Assembly: GCF_035946055.1 (NCBI RefSeq)
Contig: NZ_CP108364.1
Span: 558,001-622,000, forward strand
Direction: 5' to 3'
Length of the DNA: 64,000 nt
DNA from: Streptomyces sp. NBC_01341
GTDB lineage: Bacteria; Actinomycetota; Actinomycetes; Streptomycetales; Streptomycetaceae
This document shows, piece after piece, positions 1 to 7,846 of this stretch; position 1 is the stretch's first letter; the number at the start of each line of letters is the position of its first letter. The notes beneath the pieces are model-generated. The model had not been told where the DNA came from and did no database searches. It worked only from the letters and a program-made list of their open reading frames with translations. Both the position numbers and the translations under genes were made by a program.

Positions 1-1
1 G

Positions 2-1117
2 GGGCCGACCGAGGTCGGCCTGGTGATGGCCGCCGGCGCACTGCCGAGGGCCCTGCTCATGCTGGGCGGCGGGGTGGCGGCCGACCGATGGGGCCTGCGC
101 CGGGTGGTGATCGCCGGTGACGCCGTGCGGTGCCTGTTCATTCTCCTCGTAGCGGCCTTCGTGGCGACGGCCGCACCCACGGTCTGGATCCTGGTGACGC
201 TGGCCCTGGTGTTCGGCGCGGTCGATGCGTTGTTCGTGCCCGCGGTGGGGGCCCTGCCACCGCGGATAACGACGCCGGACCAGCTCACACGCGTGACCGG
301 CATGAGATCACTGTCGATGCGGTTCAGTCAGATCGTAGGACCGCCGATGGGCGGTCTGGCCATGGGGTTGGGCGGCCCGGCTGTCACCTTCGCCGTCGCC
401 GGACTGCTCTTCGCGCTGTCGCTGCCACTCCTGCTGACGATGCGGCTCCGTCCGCTCGCGGGGCGCGACGACGCGGAGGCACCGGCAAGCACCACGGGTA
501 CGGGCCTCATGGACGGGCTGCGCTATGTGCGCCGCCATCGTCTGATCGGCCCCCTTGTCGCGGTCACCGCCATCAGCGAACTGGGGCTCACCGGAACGCT
601 CAACGTCGGCATGGTGCTGCTCAACAGCGAGCGCGGCTGGGGGCCTTCGGGCTACGGCTGGATCATCAGCGGTTTCGGGACAGGCGCCGCGGCCGCCGCG
701 GCGCTGCTCACCATCGCCGGAAGCCTGCCGCGGGCCGGGATGCTCTTCATCGGTACGCTACCCGTGGGGTGCGTGGGCGGGGCCGCCATCGCACTGGTAC
801 CGAGCTTGCCATTCGCCGTGGCGCTGGCCACGACCGTGGGCGTGGCCATGGGCATCTGCGGAACTCTGGGCAGCGCCCTCGTGCAGGCTGCGGCCGACCC
901 CGCCTATCTGGGCCGGGTGACATCGGTCGTGATGCTCAGCGTCCTCGGCCTGGCACCACTGAGCTACCCCCTTGTCGGTGCGGCCATCGGGGCCTGGGGG
1001 GCCGCTCCCGTATTCATGGGGTGCGGGGCGTTCGCCGGTCTCGGCGCACTCATCGCACTCGGGTCCGCGGCGGTACGTCAGGCCGAACTGCCGCGCGCCG
1101 AGCCGACGTCGACATGA
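2..1117 (+). CDS. MFS transporter, 5'-truncated by the window edge
   Basis: This is the C-terminal 371 residues of a major facilitator superfamily permease. The reading frame is already open at base 2, so the true start and probably the first membrane helix lie outside the window. The motif-A loop between helices 2 and 3 is visible near the start (GVAADRWGLRR), followed by about ten hydrophobic segments separated by a charged central loop around residues 140-175. Such proteins usually export drugs or metabolites by proton antiport. The substrate cannot be read from sequence. The gene downstream points towards it, so it is the last gene of its own unit. Confidence 0.85.
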   Translation, partial: GPTEVGLVMAAGALPRALLMLGGGVAADRWGLRRVVIAGDAVRCLFILLVAAFVATAAPTVWILVTLALVFGAVDALFVPAVGALPPRITTPDQLTRVTGMRSLSMRFSQIVGPPMGGLAMGLGGPAVTFAVAGLLFALSLPLLLTMRLRPLAGRDDAEAPASTTGTGLMDGLRYVRRHRLIGPLVAVTAISELGLTGTLNVGMVLLNSERGWGPSGYGWIISGFGTGAAAAAALLTIAGSLPRAGMLFIGTLPVGCVGGAAIALVPSLPFAVALATTVGVAMGICGTLGSALVQAAADPAYLGRVTSVVMLSVLGLAPLSYPLVGAAIGAWGAAPVFMGCGAFAGLGALIALGSAAVRQAELPRAEPTST

Positions 1118-1196
1118 GGGACGCAGCGACCACCCACACGTCCCGACGCGCGGGGTCCGTCCGGACTACGGGTCGGGGCGGAAGATGACGCCGCAG

Positions 1197-1580
1197 TCAC
1201 GGGCGAAAGCGCAACGGGTGATCCGCGGGGACTTCGGTCAGCACGATGCGGTGCCCGTCCGGGTCCGCGATCCACATCTCGATCAGCCCCCAGGGTTCCT
1301 GGACCGGCGGACGGAGGATGTGCGCCCCGCCCCGTGACAGTTCCTCGTGCGCTGCGGCACAGTCGGCGACCTGCAGCCACAGCCGCAGCGTGTCGGTCGG
1401 CGGGGTGTCCGAGCTGCCCGACACCTCGAGAAAACCGCCGCCGAGGAAGTACACGGTCCCACGCTCGGGACCGGTGCCGAACTCCCGGTAGACGGCGAGC
1501 CCGAGGGTGCGCCCGTAGAACTCGCGGGAAACCTCCGGATCGCGGGGCCTCAGCAGAATACGACTGCTCAGTACGTGCAT
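1197..1580 (-). CDS. VOC-family (glyoxalase-like) protein
   Basis: A 127-residue vicinal-oxygen-chelate fold protein with the usual beta-alpha-beta-beta-beta pattern. It has an N-terminal strand (SSRILLRP), the helix containing EFYGRTLGL, and the C-terminal IADPDGHRIVLTEV strand pair. Members include glyoxalases, dioxygenases and drug-binding resistance proteins, and the substrate here is unknown. I chose the ATG at 1580 because the family alignment begins there. The open frame extends further upstream, but that extension overlaps the neighbouring gene and looks non-coding. It is on the same strand as the SRPBCC gene upstream, 58 bp away, and may be cotranscribed with it. Confidence 0.8.
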   Translation of the reverse strand: MHVLSSRILLRPRDPEVSREFYGRTLGLAVYREFGTGPERGTVYFLGGGFLEVSGSSDTPPTDTLRLWLQVADCAAAHEELSRGGAHILRPPVQEPWGLIEMWIADPDGHRIVLTEVPADHPLRFRP

Positions 1581-1638
1581 GGCGCGACCCTGCTTCCGCC
1601 GGATCTCTGCCTTGCGCGCACCTGGACGCAACGGTCGC

Positions 1639-2082
1639 TCACGACGCCTCCACCGCCGCCTTGATCCGCTGCCCGAACGCGGGAGCGTCCTTACGCGCGG
1701 CGGAGGCGGCGAAACCGACCAGGAGTTTGCCCAGACCGTGGCCCTCCAGGTCATTGAAGATTCGCACCTTCGTTCGACCATCTGTCAAGGACTCGAGGTC
1801 GTAGCCGCCCTCCTTGACCGTGACGAGGTTCGACGACTGCTCCTGCCAGCGGATCCGCGTCGGCGCGGCGAGTTCACTGATCCGGAATTCCCGCTGCGTC
1901 GTCATCCCCGCGTCCTTCACCGTGCTCCGGAAGACGGTGCCCGCCGTCGTCGGGCCGGTCGGTGTCTTGGAGATGCTCTGCACACGCGGGCTGAACCTCT
2001 TGTCGTTCTCACCGTCGGCGAGAAAGGCGTACACCTCACCGACAGGGCGGTCGATCTCCACCGTCGCCTCGAACCGGGCCAT
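1639..2082 (-). CDS. SRPBCC-family lipid/polyketide-cyclase-like protein
   Basis: A 147-residue START/Bet v1-type (SRPBCC) protein. It opens with the typical strand FEATVEIDRPVGEVYAFLAD, has the central RIRWQEQS segment, and ends in a long amphipathic C-terminal helix. These proteins bind hydrophobic ligands, and the ligand here is unknown. A good ribosome binding site (AAAGGAGAACCC) precedes the ATG at 2082 and rules out the longer upstream frame. It probably forms a two-gene unit with the VOC gene downstream. Confidence 0.8.
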   Translation of the reverse strand: MARFEATVEIDRPVGEVYAFLADGENDKRFSPRVQSISKTPTGPTTAGTVFRSTVKDAGMTTQREFRISELAAPTRIRWQEQSSNLVTVKEGGYDLESLTDGRTKVRIFNDLEGHGLGKLLVGFAASAARKDAPAFGQRIKAAVEAS

Positions 2083-2417
2083 GGGTTCTCCTTTCACATG
2101 ACGGGTGCGGACGCGGTGCGGCCAACCCGTGATGGCGCTGCCTCCCAGAATCCGTGCTCGCCGGCCTCCCGGCAGCCGGTCAGGCGAATTGATCCTGCAA
2201 TCGGGTGTCTCCGGCCCGGCTCCGGCCGCCGCGAACCGCTCCTGGCCGGATTCCGGGGCCAAGCGCTGCGGCTCGAGAGCCGCGCCGCCGGCCACGGCCG
2301 GCGCGGTGGACGGCACCCGTTACCGGCCAGGATCCCCTGTCGGCCCGGACGGTCCGTCGGGGCAGCGGCCGGGCGCCCCGTGTGGCCGATGAGCCTCCCC
2401 CGCAGCCGTGGCGCCTC
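2083..2417. other. Intergenic region, 335 bp
   Basis: This lies between the end of hemC and the start of the SRPBCC gene, both on the minus strand. It must hold the SRPBCC promoter and any hemC terminator. The only clear structure is a compact palindrome at 2286-2303 (arms CGCCGGCC and GGCCGGCG around AC, with the centre pairing poorly), which could act as a weak terminator. Frames open on both strands here lack ribosome sites and family signatures. Confidence 0.4.
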
Positions 2418-3353
2418 TCAGTGGGCGATACCGTCGATCAGCTCCCGTGCCCCCTGGCGCAGCAGGGCGACGGCTACCGAGGTACCGAGCGTGGCGGGAT
2501 CGAGCGGGCCGGCCCATTCGTGGGCGTTGAGCACCGTCTTGCCGTCCGGCGTGAACACACAGGCCCTCAGGGAGAGGTCACCGTTGCGGTGGGCCGTGGC
2601 GTAGCCCGCGATCGGGGAGTTGCAGTGGCCCTGAAGCACGTGGAGGAACATGCGCTCGGCTGTGATCTCCCGGTAGGTACCGGGATGGTTCAGCCCGGTC
2701 ACGGCCTCGATGGTCGCCGTGTCGTCCTCCCGGCACTGCAGGGCGAGGACTCCGGCCCCGATCGGCGGACACATCGTCTCGACGTCGAGGAGGTCGCTGA
2801 TCACGTCGGGGCGACCGATGCGGTGCAGGCCGGCCGCTGCCAGGAGAAGCGCGTCGACCTCGCCCTCGGCGAGCTTCGCCAGTCGGCGGTTGGCGTTGCC
2901 GCGGAACGGGACGCACTCCAGATGCGGGTGCGAGGCGGCCAGTTGGGCCACGCGGCGGACGGAAGAGGTACCGATCCGCGTGCCGTCGGTGAGCTGGTCG
3001 AGCGTAAGGCCTCCGGGATGGATCAAGGCGTCGCGGATGTCGTCGCGCTCGAGAAAGGCGGCGAACGTCGTCCCGGCCGGCAGCGGGCGGTCGGCCGGGA
3101 TGTCCTTGACGCAGTGGACCGCGAGGTCCGCGTCCCCGGCGAGCAGGGCCGCGTCGACCTCCTTGGTGAAGGCTCCCTTGCCCTCGACCTTCGAGAGATC
3201 CCCGAGCCATTTGTCGCCGGTGGTCCGGACGGGAACCACCTCCGTGGCGGTGGCGGGGTGGAGTGCGGCCAGTTCGGCCCGGACACGCTCGACCTGGGCC
3301 AGGGCCATGGGTGAGTCGCGCGACACGATACGGATCAGCTCAGGGGCGGACAT
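2418..3353 (-). CDS. hemC: Porphobilinogen deaminase (hydroxymethylbilane synthase)
   Basis: A 311-residue enzyme that polymerises four porphobilinogen units into hydroxymethylbilane, the cytosolic third step of tetrapyrrole synthesis. The normal length is 310-320. Visible hallmarks are the N-terminal [14 protein letters not shown] strand, the catalytic Asp84 in HCVKDIP, the substrate-binding RGN(A)NRRL segment around residue 151, and Cys244 ([11 protein letters not shown]), which carries the dipyrromethane cofactor. The ATG at 3353 fits the family start. It stands alone. In Streptomyces the housekeeping hemC normally sits with hemA and hemD, so this may be a second copy, although I cannot see the rest of the genome. 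Confidence 0.92.
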   Translation of the reverse strand: MSAPELIRIVSRDSPMALAQVERVRAELAALHPATATEVVPVRTTGDKWLGDLSKVEGKGAFTKEVDAALLAGDADLAVHCVKDIPADRPLPAGTTFAAFLERDDIRDALIHPGGLTLDQLTDGTRIGTSSVRRVAQLAASHPHLECVPFRGNANRRLAKLAEGEVDALLLAAAGLHRIGRPDVISDLLDVETMCPPIGAGVLALQCREDDTATIEAVTGLNHPGTYREITAERMFLHVLQGHCNSPIAGYATAHRNGDLSLRACVFTPDGKTVLNAHEWAGPLDPATLGTSVAVALLRQGARELIDGIAH

Positions 3354-3761
3354 GGTGCCCACGATAGTGGGCCGGACTCGAGCGCCGATCGTCCGACGCG
3401 GAGCCCGGTTGCCCGCTCTCGGTTGTGACGGCCGGGGCGAAAAGGATGCGGACGTCGATTTCCAGCCGCGTTGAACTTCCGCCCCAGCGACTGCCGCCTT
3501 CGTGCGGCACCCCTGTCCCCGTACGGCAAAAAGCCGTCTATCAGGCAGAGTTGCCGGGGCCCTGCTCCGGGAGCGACTTCTGGGCTTCCGTTCGGCACCG
3601 GTTGTCCGGATCGGGCGGGTGTCCTGCACGCATACCGGCTGGCTGATTCCCCGCCCTGGGGTCTTGCCTCACTCCCCCGTGGGCTGTCAGCCGCTCGACG
3701 GGGTACCTAGCATGGGCGCTCACGGACACCGACTTCTTCTCTTTGAACCGCGGGGAACTGG
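3354..3761. other. Intergenic region with divergent promoters, 408 bp
   Basis: This separates the divergently read hemC and the PF04672 methyltransferase gene. No protein with a credible start was found. A possible promoter for the methyltransferase is CTGTCA at 3684-3689 and TAGCAT at 3708-3713 with 18 bp between them, about 50 bp before the start codon. This is a weak match and was not tested statistically. Confidence 0.35.
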
Positions 3762-4577
3762 ATGAGCAACGGGGACACCTCCATTCCGAAGAACATCGAT
3801 GTGAACGTGCCGAGCGTCGCGCGGATGTACGACTACTACCTGGGCGGAAAGGACAACTACCCCGCCGACCGGGTCGCGTGCGAGCAGCTGCTCGAGGTGG
3901 TGCCGAGTACCAAGGTCCTCGCGGTGAACAACCGGCGGTTCCTGCGCCGTATCGTGCGCCATCTGGCCTCCGACTACGGGATCCGCCAGTTCATCGACCA
4001 CGGATCCGGCCTGCCGACCCAGGACAACGTCCACGAGGTCGCCCAGCTGGTGGATCCCGGCGCCCGGGTCGTCTACATCGACAGCGACCCCATCGTCCTG
4101 GCCCACGGCAGGGCCATACTGGAGGAGAACGACCGGACGGCGGTCATCCAGGCGGACATGCGTGACACCGAGGGGATCCTCGGCCACCCAGAGGTGACCC
4201 GGCTGATCGACTTCGACGAACCGGTGGCCGCGCTGTTCGTGTCCGTGCTGCACTGCATCCCGGACGAGGACGATCCGGCGGGACTGATCCGCCGTGTGGC
4301 GGAACGTCTCGCGCCGGGAAGCTTCCTGGTGGTATGTCAGCTGGTGAGCGAGGATGCGGCGACGCGCGACTTCGTCACGGACTTCATGGCCAGGAGCACC
4401 GGGAACCAGTGGGGGCGCGTGCGCCGCGAGGACGACGTACGGGGATTCCTCGAAGGCCTGGACGTGCTGGAACCCGGTTTGGTCGAAGTCTCCACGTGGC
4501 GGCCGGACTCGGACCTCGCACCGAAGCAGGAGACCCGGGAGTGGATCGAGTACGGCGGCGTCGGCCGCAAGTGGTGA
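3762..4577 (+). CDS. SAM-dependent methyltransferase, PF04672 (DUF574) family
   Basis: A 271-residue actinobacterial methyltransferase of the PF04672 family. Signatures are the N-terminal ARMYDYYLGGKDNYPADR block around residues 20-38, the SAM-binding loop FIDHGSGLPTQDNVHEVA, the acidic strand end VVYIDSDPIVL, and the C-terminal GVGRKW. These proteins are abundant in Streptomyces, and their substrates are mostly unknown. The canonical GxGxG is changed to HGSGLP, as is usual in the family. A related copy lies at 11652-12455. It sits next to an XRE/DUF397 pair, a common association for the family. Confidence 0.88.
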   Translation: MSNGDTSIPKNIDVNVPSVARMYDYYLGGKDNYPADRVACEQLLEVVPSTKVLAVNNRRFLRRIVRHLASDYGIRQFIDHGSGLPTQDNVHEVAQLVDPGARVVYIDSDPIVLAHGRAILEENDRTAVIQADMRDTEGILGHPEVTRLIDFDEPVAALFVSVLHCIPDEDDPAGLIRRVAERLAPGSFLVVCQLVSEDAATRDFVTDFMARSTGNQWGRVRREDDVRGFLEGLDVLEPGLVEVSTWRPDSDLAPKQETREWIEYGGVGRKW

Positions 4578-4615
4578 CGTCCCTCCGGACGATGCGCCGG
4601 GGGTGAGGCGGGCGC

Positions 4616-5524
4616 TCAGGTGTACCGTTCGAGCGCCCGCCTCAGCAGTTCCCTGCTCACCGCCGGACTCGGGGACTGGGCACTCAGGGAGTCCAGGATC
4701 CACCGGTACTCGTCCGTGCTCTCCTGCTTGTTGACGGACGTGGCATTGGTCAGGTGCTCGATGTACGCGACATCGGGGAGCCCCTCCATCGCGAAGCGCA
4801 GGTACGTGATTCCGTTGCCCGGAGAGGTGTGGGCGGTCACGTCGAAGGGAGCCACCTGCACGATCACGTGGGGCAGCTCCGTCATCTCCAGCAGATGGAC
4901 CAGTTGCTCCCGCATCACGGCGGCGCCGCCCGTCGGGCGCATCAGCACAGCCTCGTCCAGCAGCACCCAGAGCTTCGGCGCATCCGGCCGGTGGAGCAAC
5001 TCCTGCCTTCTGAGGCGTAGTTCGACCCGGCGGTGGGTTAGCTCCTCGGATTCGAGGGCGTGCCCGGAACGCACCACGGCGTGGGCGTAGGCGGCGGTCT
5101 GCAGGAGACCCGGAATGTAGTGGCCCTCGTACGTACGGATGGACGCCGCGGCCTCTTCCAGGCCCACCAGGGGCTCGAACCAGTCAGGGAGCACATCGGC
5201 GTAGGTACGCCACCATCCGCGCTGCCCGGCCCTGCGGACGAGGCCGATGAACTCGTCGGTCATGGCCGGGTCGGTCACGCCGTAGAGCGTCAGGAGATCG
5301 ACGGCGTCGCGCTCCTTGCACGGCGAGTGCCCGGTCTCCATGCGGCTGATCTTGGCTGTGGAGCACCGGATCCGGCCGGCCGCGGCCTCGGGCGTGAGGC
5401 CCGCCTCGCCTCGCAGCCGCCGCAGTTGGGCGCCCAGGACCAGACGCAGTGCGGTGGGACTCGCCCCCGAGGCCGACGCGAGCGTGGGCCTCCGTGACGG
5501 CTGCAGCGGTTCGATGCCGGGCAT
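4616..5524 (-). CDS. XRE-family regulator with DUF5753 domain
   Basis: A 302-residue DNA-binding protein. A helix-turn-helix of the Cro/CI type occupies about residues 30-85 (LGAQLRRLRGEAGLTPEAAA, then the recognition helix ending KISRMETG). The DUF5753 domain follows at about residues 110-295 and contains the block IRTYEGHYIPGLLQTAAYA. This architecture is that of the WhiJ-like developmental regulators of Streptomyces, which typically act with a small DUF397 partner. The partner is encoded 154 bp upstream on the same strand. The ATG has a good ribosome site (AGGAG, 5 bp spacing). Confidence 0.9.
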   Translation of the reverse strand: MPGIEPLQPSRRPTLASASGASPTALRLVLGAQLRRLRGEAGLTPEAAAGRIRCSTAKISRMETGHSPCKERDAVDLLTLYGVTDPAMTDEFIGLVRRAGQRGWWRTYADVLPDWFEPLVGLEEAAASIRTYEGHYIPGLLQTAAYAHAVVRSGHALESEELTHRRVELRLRRQELLHRPDAPKLWVLLDEAVLMRPTGGAAVMREQLVHLLEMTELPHVIVQVAPFDVTAHTSPGNGITYLRFAMEGLPDVAYIEHLTNATSVNKQESTDEYRWILDSLSAQSPSPAVSRELLRRALERYT

Positions 5525-5678
5525 GCGGGCTCCTGAAGGCGGACGTATGGCGCCAGTCTGCCATCAGGAGCTCATGGAGGGGGTCGGTCGCGCGAAGTGC
5601 GGTTGTTTTTCGGCCTGTCCGCGCTGCCTGGTTTCGGCCGACGACTCCGCGGAGCCCTCCCCCGCAGTCGTCGGTCCG

Positions 5679-5915
5679 TCAGCCGGCCATGCTGTCGAAG
5701 TCGCCGTCCCGTACGCCGGCGAGGAAGGCGCGCACCTCGTCACCGGTGTACACGAGTGCCGGACCTTCCGGGTACCGGGAGTTGCGTACCGCGACCTCGC
5801 CGCCGGGCAGCAGGGCCATCTCGACACAATTGCCGCTGGGGTTGCTGTGATGGCTCTTCCTCCACACCACGCCGGTCAGGGAGTTGGCGGGAACGCCGTT
5901 GTCGATGTGCTGCAT
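5679..5915 (-). CDS. DUF397 small protein, partner of the XRE regulator
   Basis: A 78-residue DUF397 protein with the family motif WRKSHHSNPSGNCVEMA near the N-terminus and the C-terminal block in which a strand VRNSRYPEGP precedes the helix DEVRAFLAGVRDGDF. In Streptomyces such proteins are thought to modulate the DNA binding of their cognate XRE/DUF5753 regulator, here the downstream gene. Two ATGs are close. I chose 5915 because GAAGGA lies 9 bp upstream, whereas the ATG at 5924 abuts that same sequence. Confidence 0.9.
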   Translation of the reverse strand: MQHIDNGVPANSLTGVVWRKSHHSNPSGNCVEMALLPGGEVAVRNSRYPEGPALVYTGDEVRAFLAGVRDGDFDSMAG

Positions 5916-6015
5916 GCGGTTCATTCCTTCTCGGCCGTCTGCTCGGTTCCTCGCTGGCGCGACTGTCGGCGCCCGCCCGCGCGGGGTGAACAGATGTCTC
6001 CTGCTGACATCCTCG

Positions 6016-6051
6016 GATGCAATTTCAGATGCAATTGCACGCGGTTGCACG
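6016..6051. repeat. Three-unit 12-bp repeat upstream of the DUF397 gene (likely operator)
   Basis: Two near-identical 12-mers in tandem (GATGCAATTTCA, GATGCAATTGCA) are followed by a diverged third unit (CGCGGTTGCACG). The second contains the palindrome TGCAATTGCA. The array is about 100 bp upstream of the DUF397 start and is unusually AT-rich for this genome. One helical turn plus per unit would suit cooperative binding by the XRE regulator. That role is inferred from position only. Confidence 0.5.
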
Positions 6052-6168
6052 GACGGCGAGGATACTAGTGGCCGTCGGGCCCCCACCAGCCCCACGAACT
6101 GCTCAGGGCATCGGTGACGCGCATGCCTCGGCCACGCTCCAGCACGTCGTCCGCCCCGCGTCCGACGG

Positions 6169-6801
6169 TCACAGTCCGACAAGCGCCACCCATGCCTCGG
6201 CCAGCAGCGCGTGCCCGAGCGGGGTCGGATGGACTCCGTCACCGGCGATGTGTTCGGGGCCGCCCGCGGCGCGCGCCGCCTGGTTGAGCAGCCCGTCGGC
6301 GGCCAGCAGCGCCGCGTCGAACTCCTCGGCCAGCCTGCGGACCGTCCGAATCCTGGGATCGAGGTCCTCGCGCCATGCCCACTGTTCCTCCCGCACCGGG
6401 ATCAGGAACGGCTCGATGAGGATGAGCTGTGTGTCCGGCCTCTCCCGCACCTGGGTGAGAATGTCGCGGTAGTCGTCCTCGTACGCCTGAGGCGTGCTGA
6501 TCTCGCCGGAGTCGTAGCGGCGCCAGGTGTCGTTCACGCCGATCAGGACGGACACCACATCCGGCTCGAGATCCGTTGCGTCCTCACGCCACCGGGCGCG
6601 CAGATCCGAGACGCGGTCGCCGGAGACACCCCGGTTGAGAAACGTGATGGCGTCGTCCGGGCGGGCGGATCGCACAAGGTCGGCCGCCGTGCGGACGTAA
6701 CCGCGGCCGAGAGGTTCGCCCGGGTCCATCAGCCGGCCCACGTCGGTGATGCTGTCCCCCTGGAACAGAACGACTGCCGAGCCGTGCAGGCTGATGGTCA
6801 C
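6169..6801 (-). CDS. SGNH/GDSL-family hydrolase
   Basis: A 210-residue esterase/lipase-like enzyme. The four SGNH blocks are present: nucleophile Ser in FQGDSITD, Gly in the RGVSGDRV block, Asn in IGVNDTWRRYD, and the catalytic Asp/His in GDGVHPTPLGH near the C-terminus. No signal peptide is visible, so it is probably cytosolic. It resembles the rhamnogalacturonan acetylesterase-like and platelet-activating-factor acetylhydrolase-like group of GDSL enzymes. I chose the GTG at 6801 because GGAG lies 6 bp upstream. The 12-residue upstream extension has no ribosome site. Confidence 0.88.
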   Translation of the reverse strand: MTISLHGSAVVLFQGDSITDVGRLMDPGEPLGRGYVRTAADLVRSARPDDAITFLNRGVSGDRVSDLRARWREDATDLEPDVVSVLIGVNDTWRRYDSGEISTPQAYEDDYRDILTQVRERPDTQLILIEPFLIPVREEQWAWREDLDPRIRTVRRLAEEFDAALLAADGLLNQAARAAGGPEHIAGDGVHPTPLGHALLAEAWVALVGL

Positions 6802-6870
6802 GCGACGCTCCGTACGGTGGGAACCAGTGGATACCACGGTTGATTCTGCCCGCCGCAGCCCGGACCAGGC

Positions 6871-7032
6871 CTAACGCGTGGTGGCCGCGACCCGCATCGT
6901 GCTGAAGTCGAGCACGCGGTCGACCTCCAGCAGGGTCTCCTCGGCCACCCGCCGCACCTCGGCCGGGACGTCGCCCTGCTCCTCGACCAGCCCGTCGTAG
7001 ATCGGCGCGTCGGTTGCCTCTGCGAAACTCAC
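6871..7032 (-). CDS. Small hypothetical protein, 53 aa
   Basis: A short gene reading from GTG at 7032 to TAG at 6871. Its codons follow the strong GC-third-position bias throughout, and the product is a plausible soluble acidic helix: it begins SFAEATDAPIYDGLVEEQGD, has the helical AEVRRVAEETLLEV segment, and ends MRVAATTR. No domain is recognised. The ribosome site is poor. It lies between the SGNH gene and the tRNA gene and reads in the same direction as the SGNH gene. Confidence 0.55.
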   Translation of the reverse strand: MSFAEATDAPIYDGLVEEQGDVPAEVRRVAEETLLEVDRVLDFSTMRVAATTR

Positions 7033-7196
7033 GTGAAACTGCCTATCGATCGGTTATGCCCGCCAATCAGCGGAAACGGGAGTCGAGTGTACGCGTCGTC
7101 CGCCTGCCGCCTCAGGGCGGACCCCGGCGACCGGCCCCGGCCGGCGAAGAACTCGGTTGTCGCCGGGGGCGGCGACTGCGAGGCTGTCCGCACCGA

Positions 7197-7269
7197 AGGG
7201 GTGTAGCTCAGAGGCCAGAGCGCCGGTCTCCAAAACCGGATGCCGCAGGTTCGACTCCTGTCTCCCCTG
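7197..7269 (+). tRNA. tRNA-Trp (anticodon CCA)
   Basis: A 73-nt cloverleaf can be folded. The D stem is GCTC/GAGC at 7206-7209 and 7218-7221. The anticodon stem is CCGGT/ACCGG with loop CTCCAAA, giving anticodon CCA at 7230-7232. The T stem is GCAGG/CCTGT with loop TTCGACT. The acceptor stem is AGGGGTG/CTCCCCT. The acceptor contains one T-T mismatch at the sixth pair. The 3' CCA is not encoded (GCA follows the discriminator G). A strong hairpin terminator starts 7 bp downstream. Confidence 0.9.
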
Positions 7270-7275
7270 CACGAT

Positions 7276-7308
7276 CGGTTCCCCCGCCCGGGACGGGCGG
7301 GGGAACCG
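7276..7308. terminator. Bidirectional hairpin terminator between tRNA-Trp and ohr
   Basis: A perfect 15-bp inverted repeat (CGGTTCCCCCGCCCG and its complement) around a GGA loop lies between the convergent tRNA gene and the ohr gene. There is no T-run, as is usual for Streptomyces terminators. Confidence 0.85.
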
Positions 7309-7323
7309 GGGTCCGCTGCTCGA

Positions 7324-7734
7324 TCACTCGATGACGAGCTCGACCTCGATGTTGCCGCGCGTGGCCTTGGAGTAGGGGCAGAAGGCGTGCGTCGCCTCGA
7401 CCAGACGGCGGCCGGTCTCGCCCTCGAGAGCTTCGGGCAGCTCGACACGCATGACGACCGCCAGGCCGAAACCGGTCTCGTCCTTGCCGATCGAGACCTC
7501 GGACGTCACGGAGACGTCCTTGGTGTCGACCTTCATCTCGCGGGCGACCTCTTTCATCGCGCTGGCGAAGCATGCTGCGTAACCGGCGGCGAAAAGCTGC
7601 TCCGGGTTGGTGCCCTCGCCGTTGCCCCCGAGGGCCGGAGGCATCGCCAGCGCCATGTCGATGCGGCCGTCCGAGCTCACTGCCCGGCCCTCGCGGCCGT
7701 TGGCGGTTGCGACAGCGGTGTACAGCGCGTCCAT
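7324..7734 (-). CDS. ohr: Organic hydroperoxide resistance protein (Ohr, OsmC family)
   Basis: A 136-residue cytosolic thiol peroxidase that reduces organic and fatty-acid hydroperoxides. The two redox cysteines of the Ohr subfamily are Cys55 (GYAACFASAM) and Cys119 (THAFCPYSKA), and the substrate loop ALGGNGEGTNPEQL is intact. The length matches the family. The start at 7734 is supported by AGAGG about 8 bp upstream. It is divergent from the MarR-type regulator ohrR, with a palindromic operator between them, so it should be induced by organic peroxide when OhrR is oxidised. Confidence 0.95.
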   Translation of the reverse strand: MDALYTAVATANGREGRAVSSDGRIDMALAMPPALGGNGEGTNPEQLFAAGYAACFASAMKEVAREMKVDTKDVSVTSEVSIGKDETGFGLAVVMRVELPEALEGETGRRLVEATHAFCPYSKATRGNIEVELVIE

Positions 7735-7794
7735 GGGGAGACCTCTCTCTCGTACGACGGTGACCGCGGACCGATCACCCGCATGAGAGTGACA

Positions 7795-7809
7795 CACAAT
7801 TCAATTGTG
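7795..7809. promoter_or_regulatory. OhrR operator
   Basis: A perfect palindrome CACAATT-C-AATTGTG lies in the ohr/ohrR intergenic region. It closely resembles the known OhrR box (TACAATT/AATTGTA type), and its position between the divergent genes fits repression of both. Confidence 0.8.
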
Positions 7810-7834
7810 CACAAGTAAATGATGGGCAGCGCGC

Positions 7835-7840
7835 TATCCT
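7835..7840 (+). promoter_or_regulatory. Probable -10 element giving a leaderless ohrR transcript
   Basis: TATCCT lies 6 bp before the ohrR ATG at 7847 and no Shine-Dalgarno sequence is present. This is the layout expected for a leaderless mRNA, a common arrangement for actinobacterial regulators. The -35 region is not clear. Confidence 0.5.
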
Positions 7841-7846
7841 GGGGCC

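Noticed and set aside
4073..4258. Small antisense frame within the PF04672 methyltransferase gene
   Set aside because: Shadow frame without ribosome site or homologous features.
7197..7308. tRNA gene as the attachment site of an integrative element
   Set aside because: No integrase and no noticed second copy of the tRNA 3' end in the window; flanking genes are ordinary chromosomal ones.
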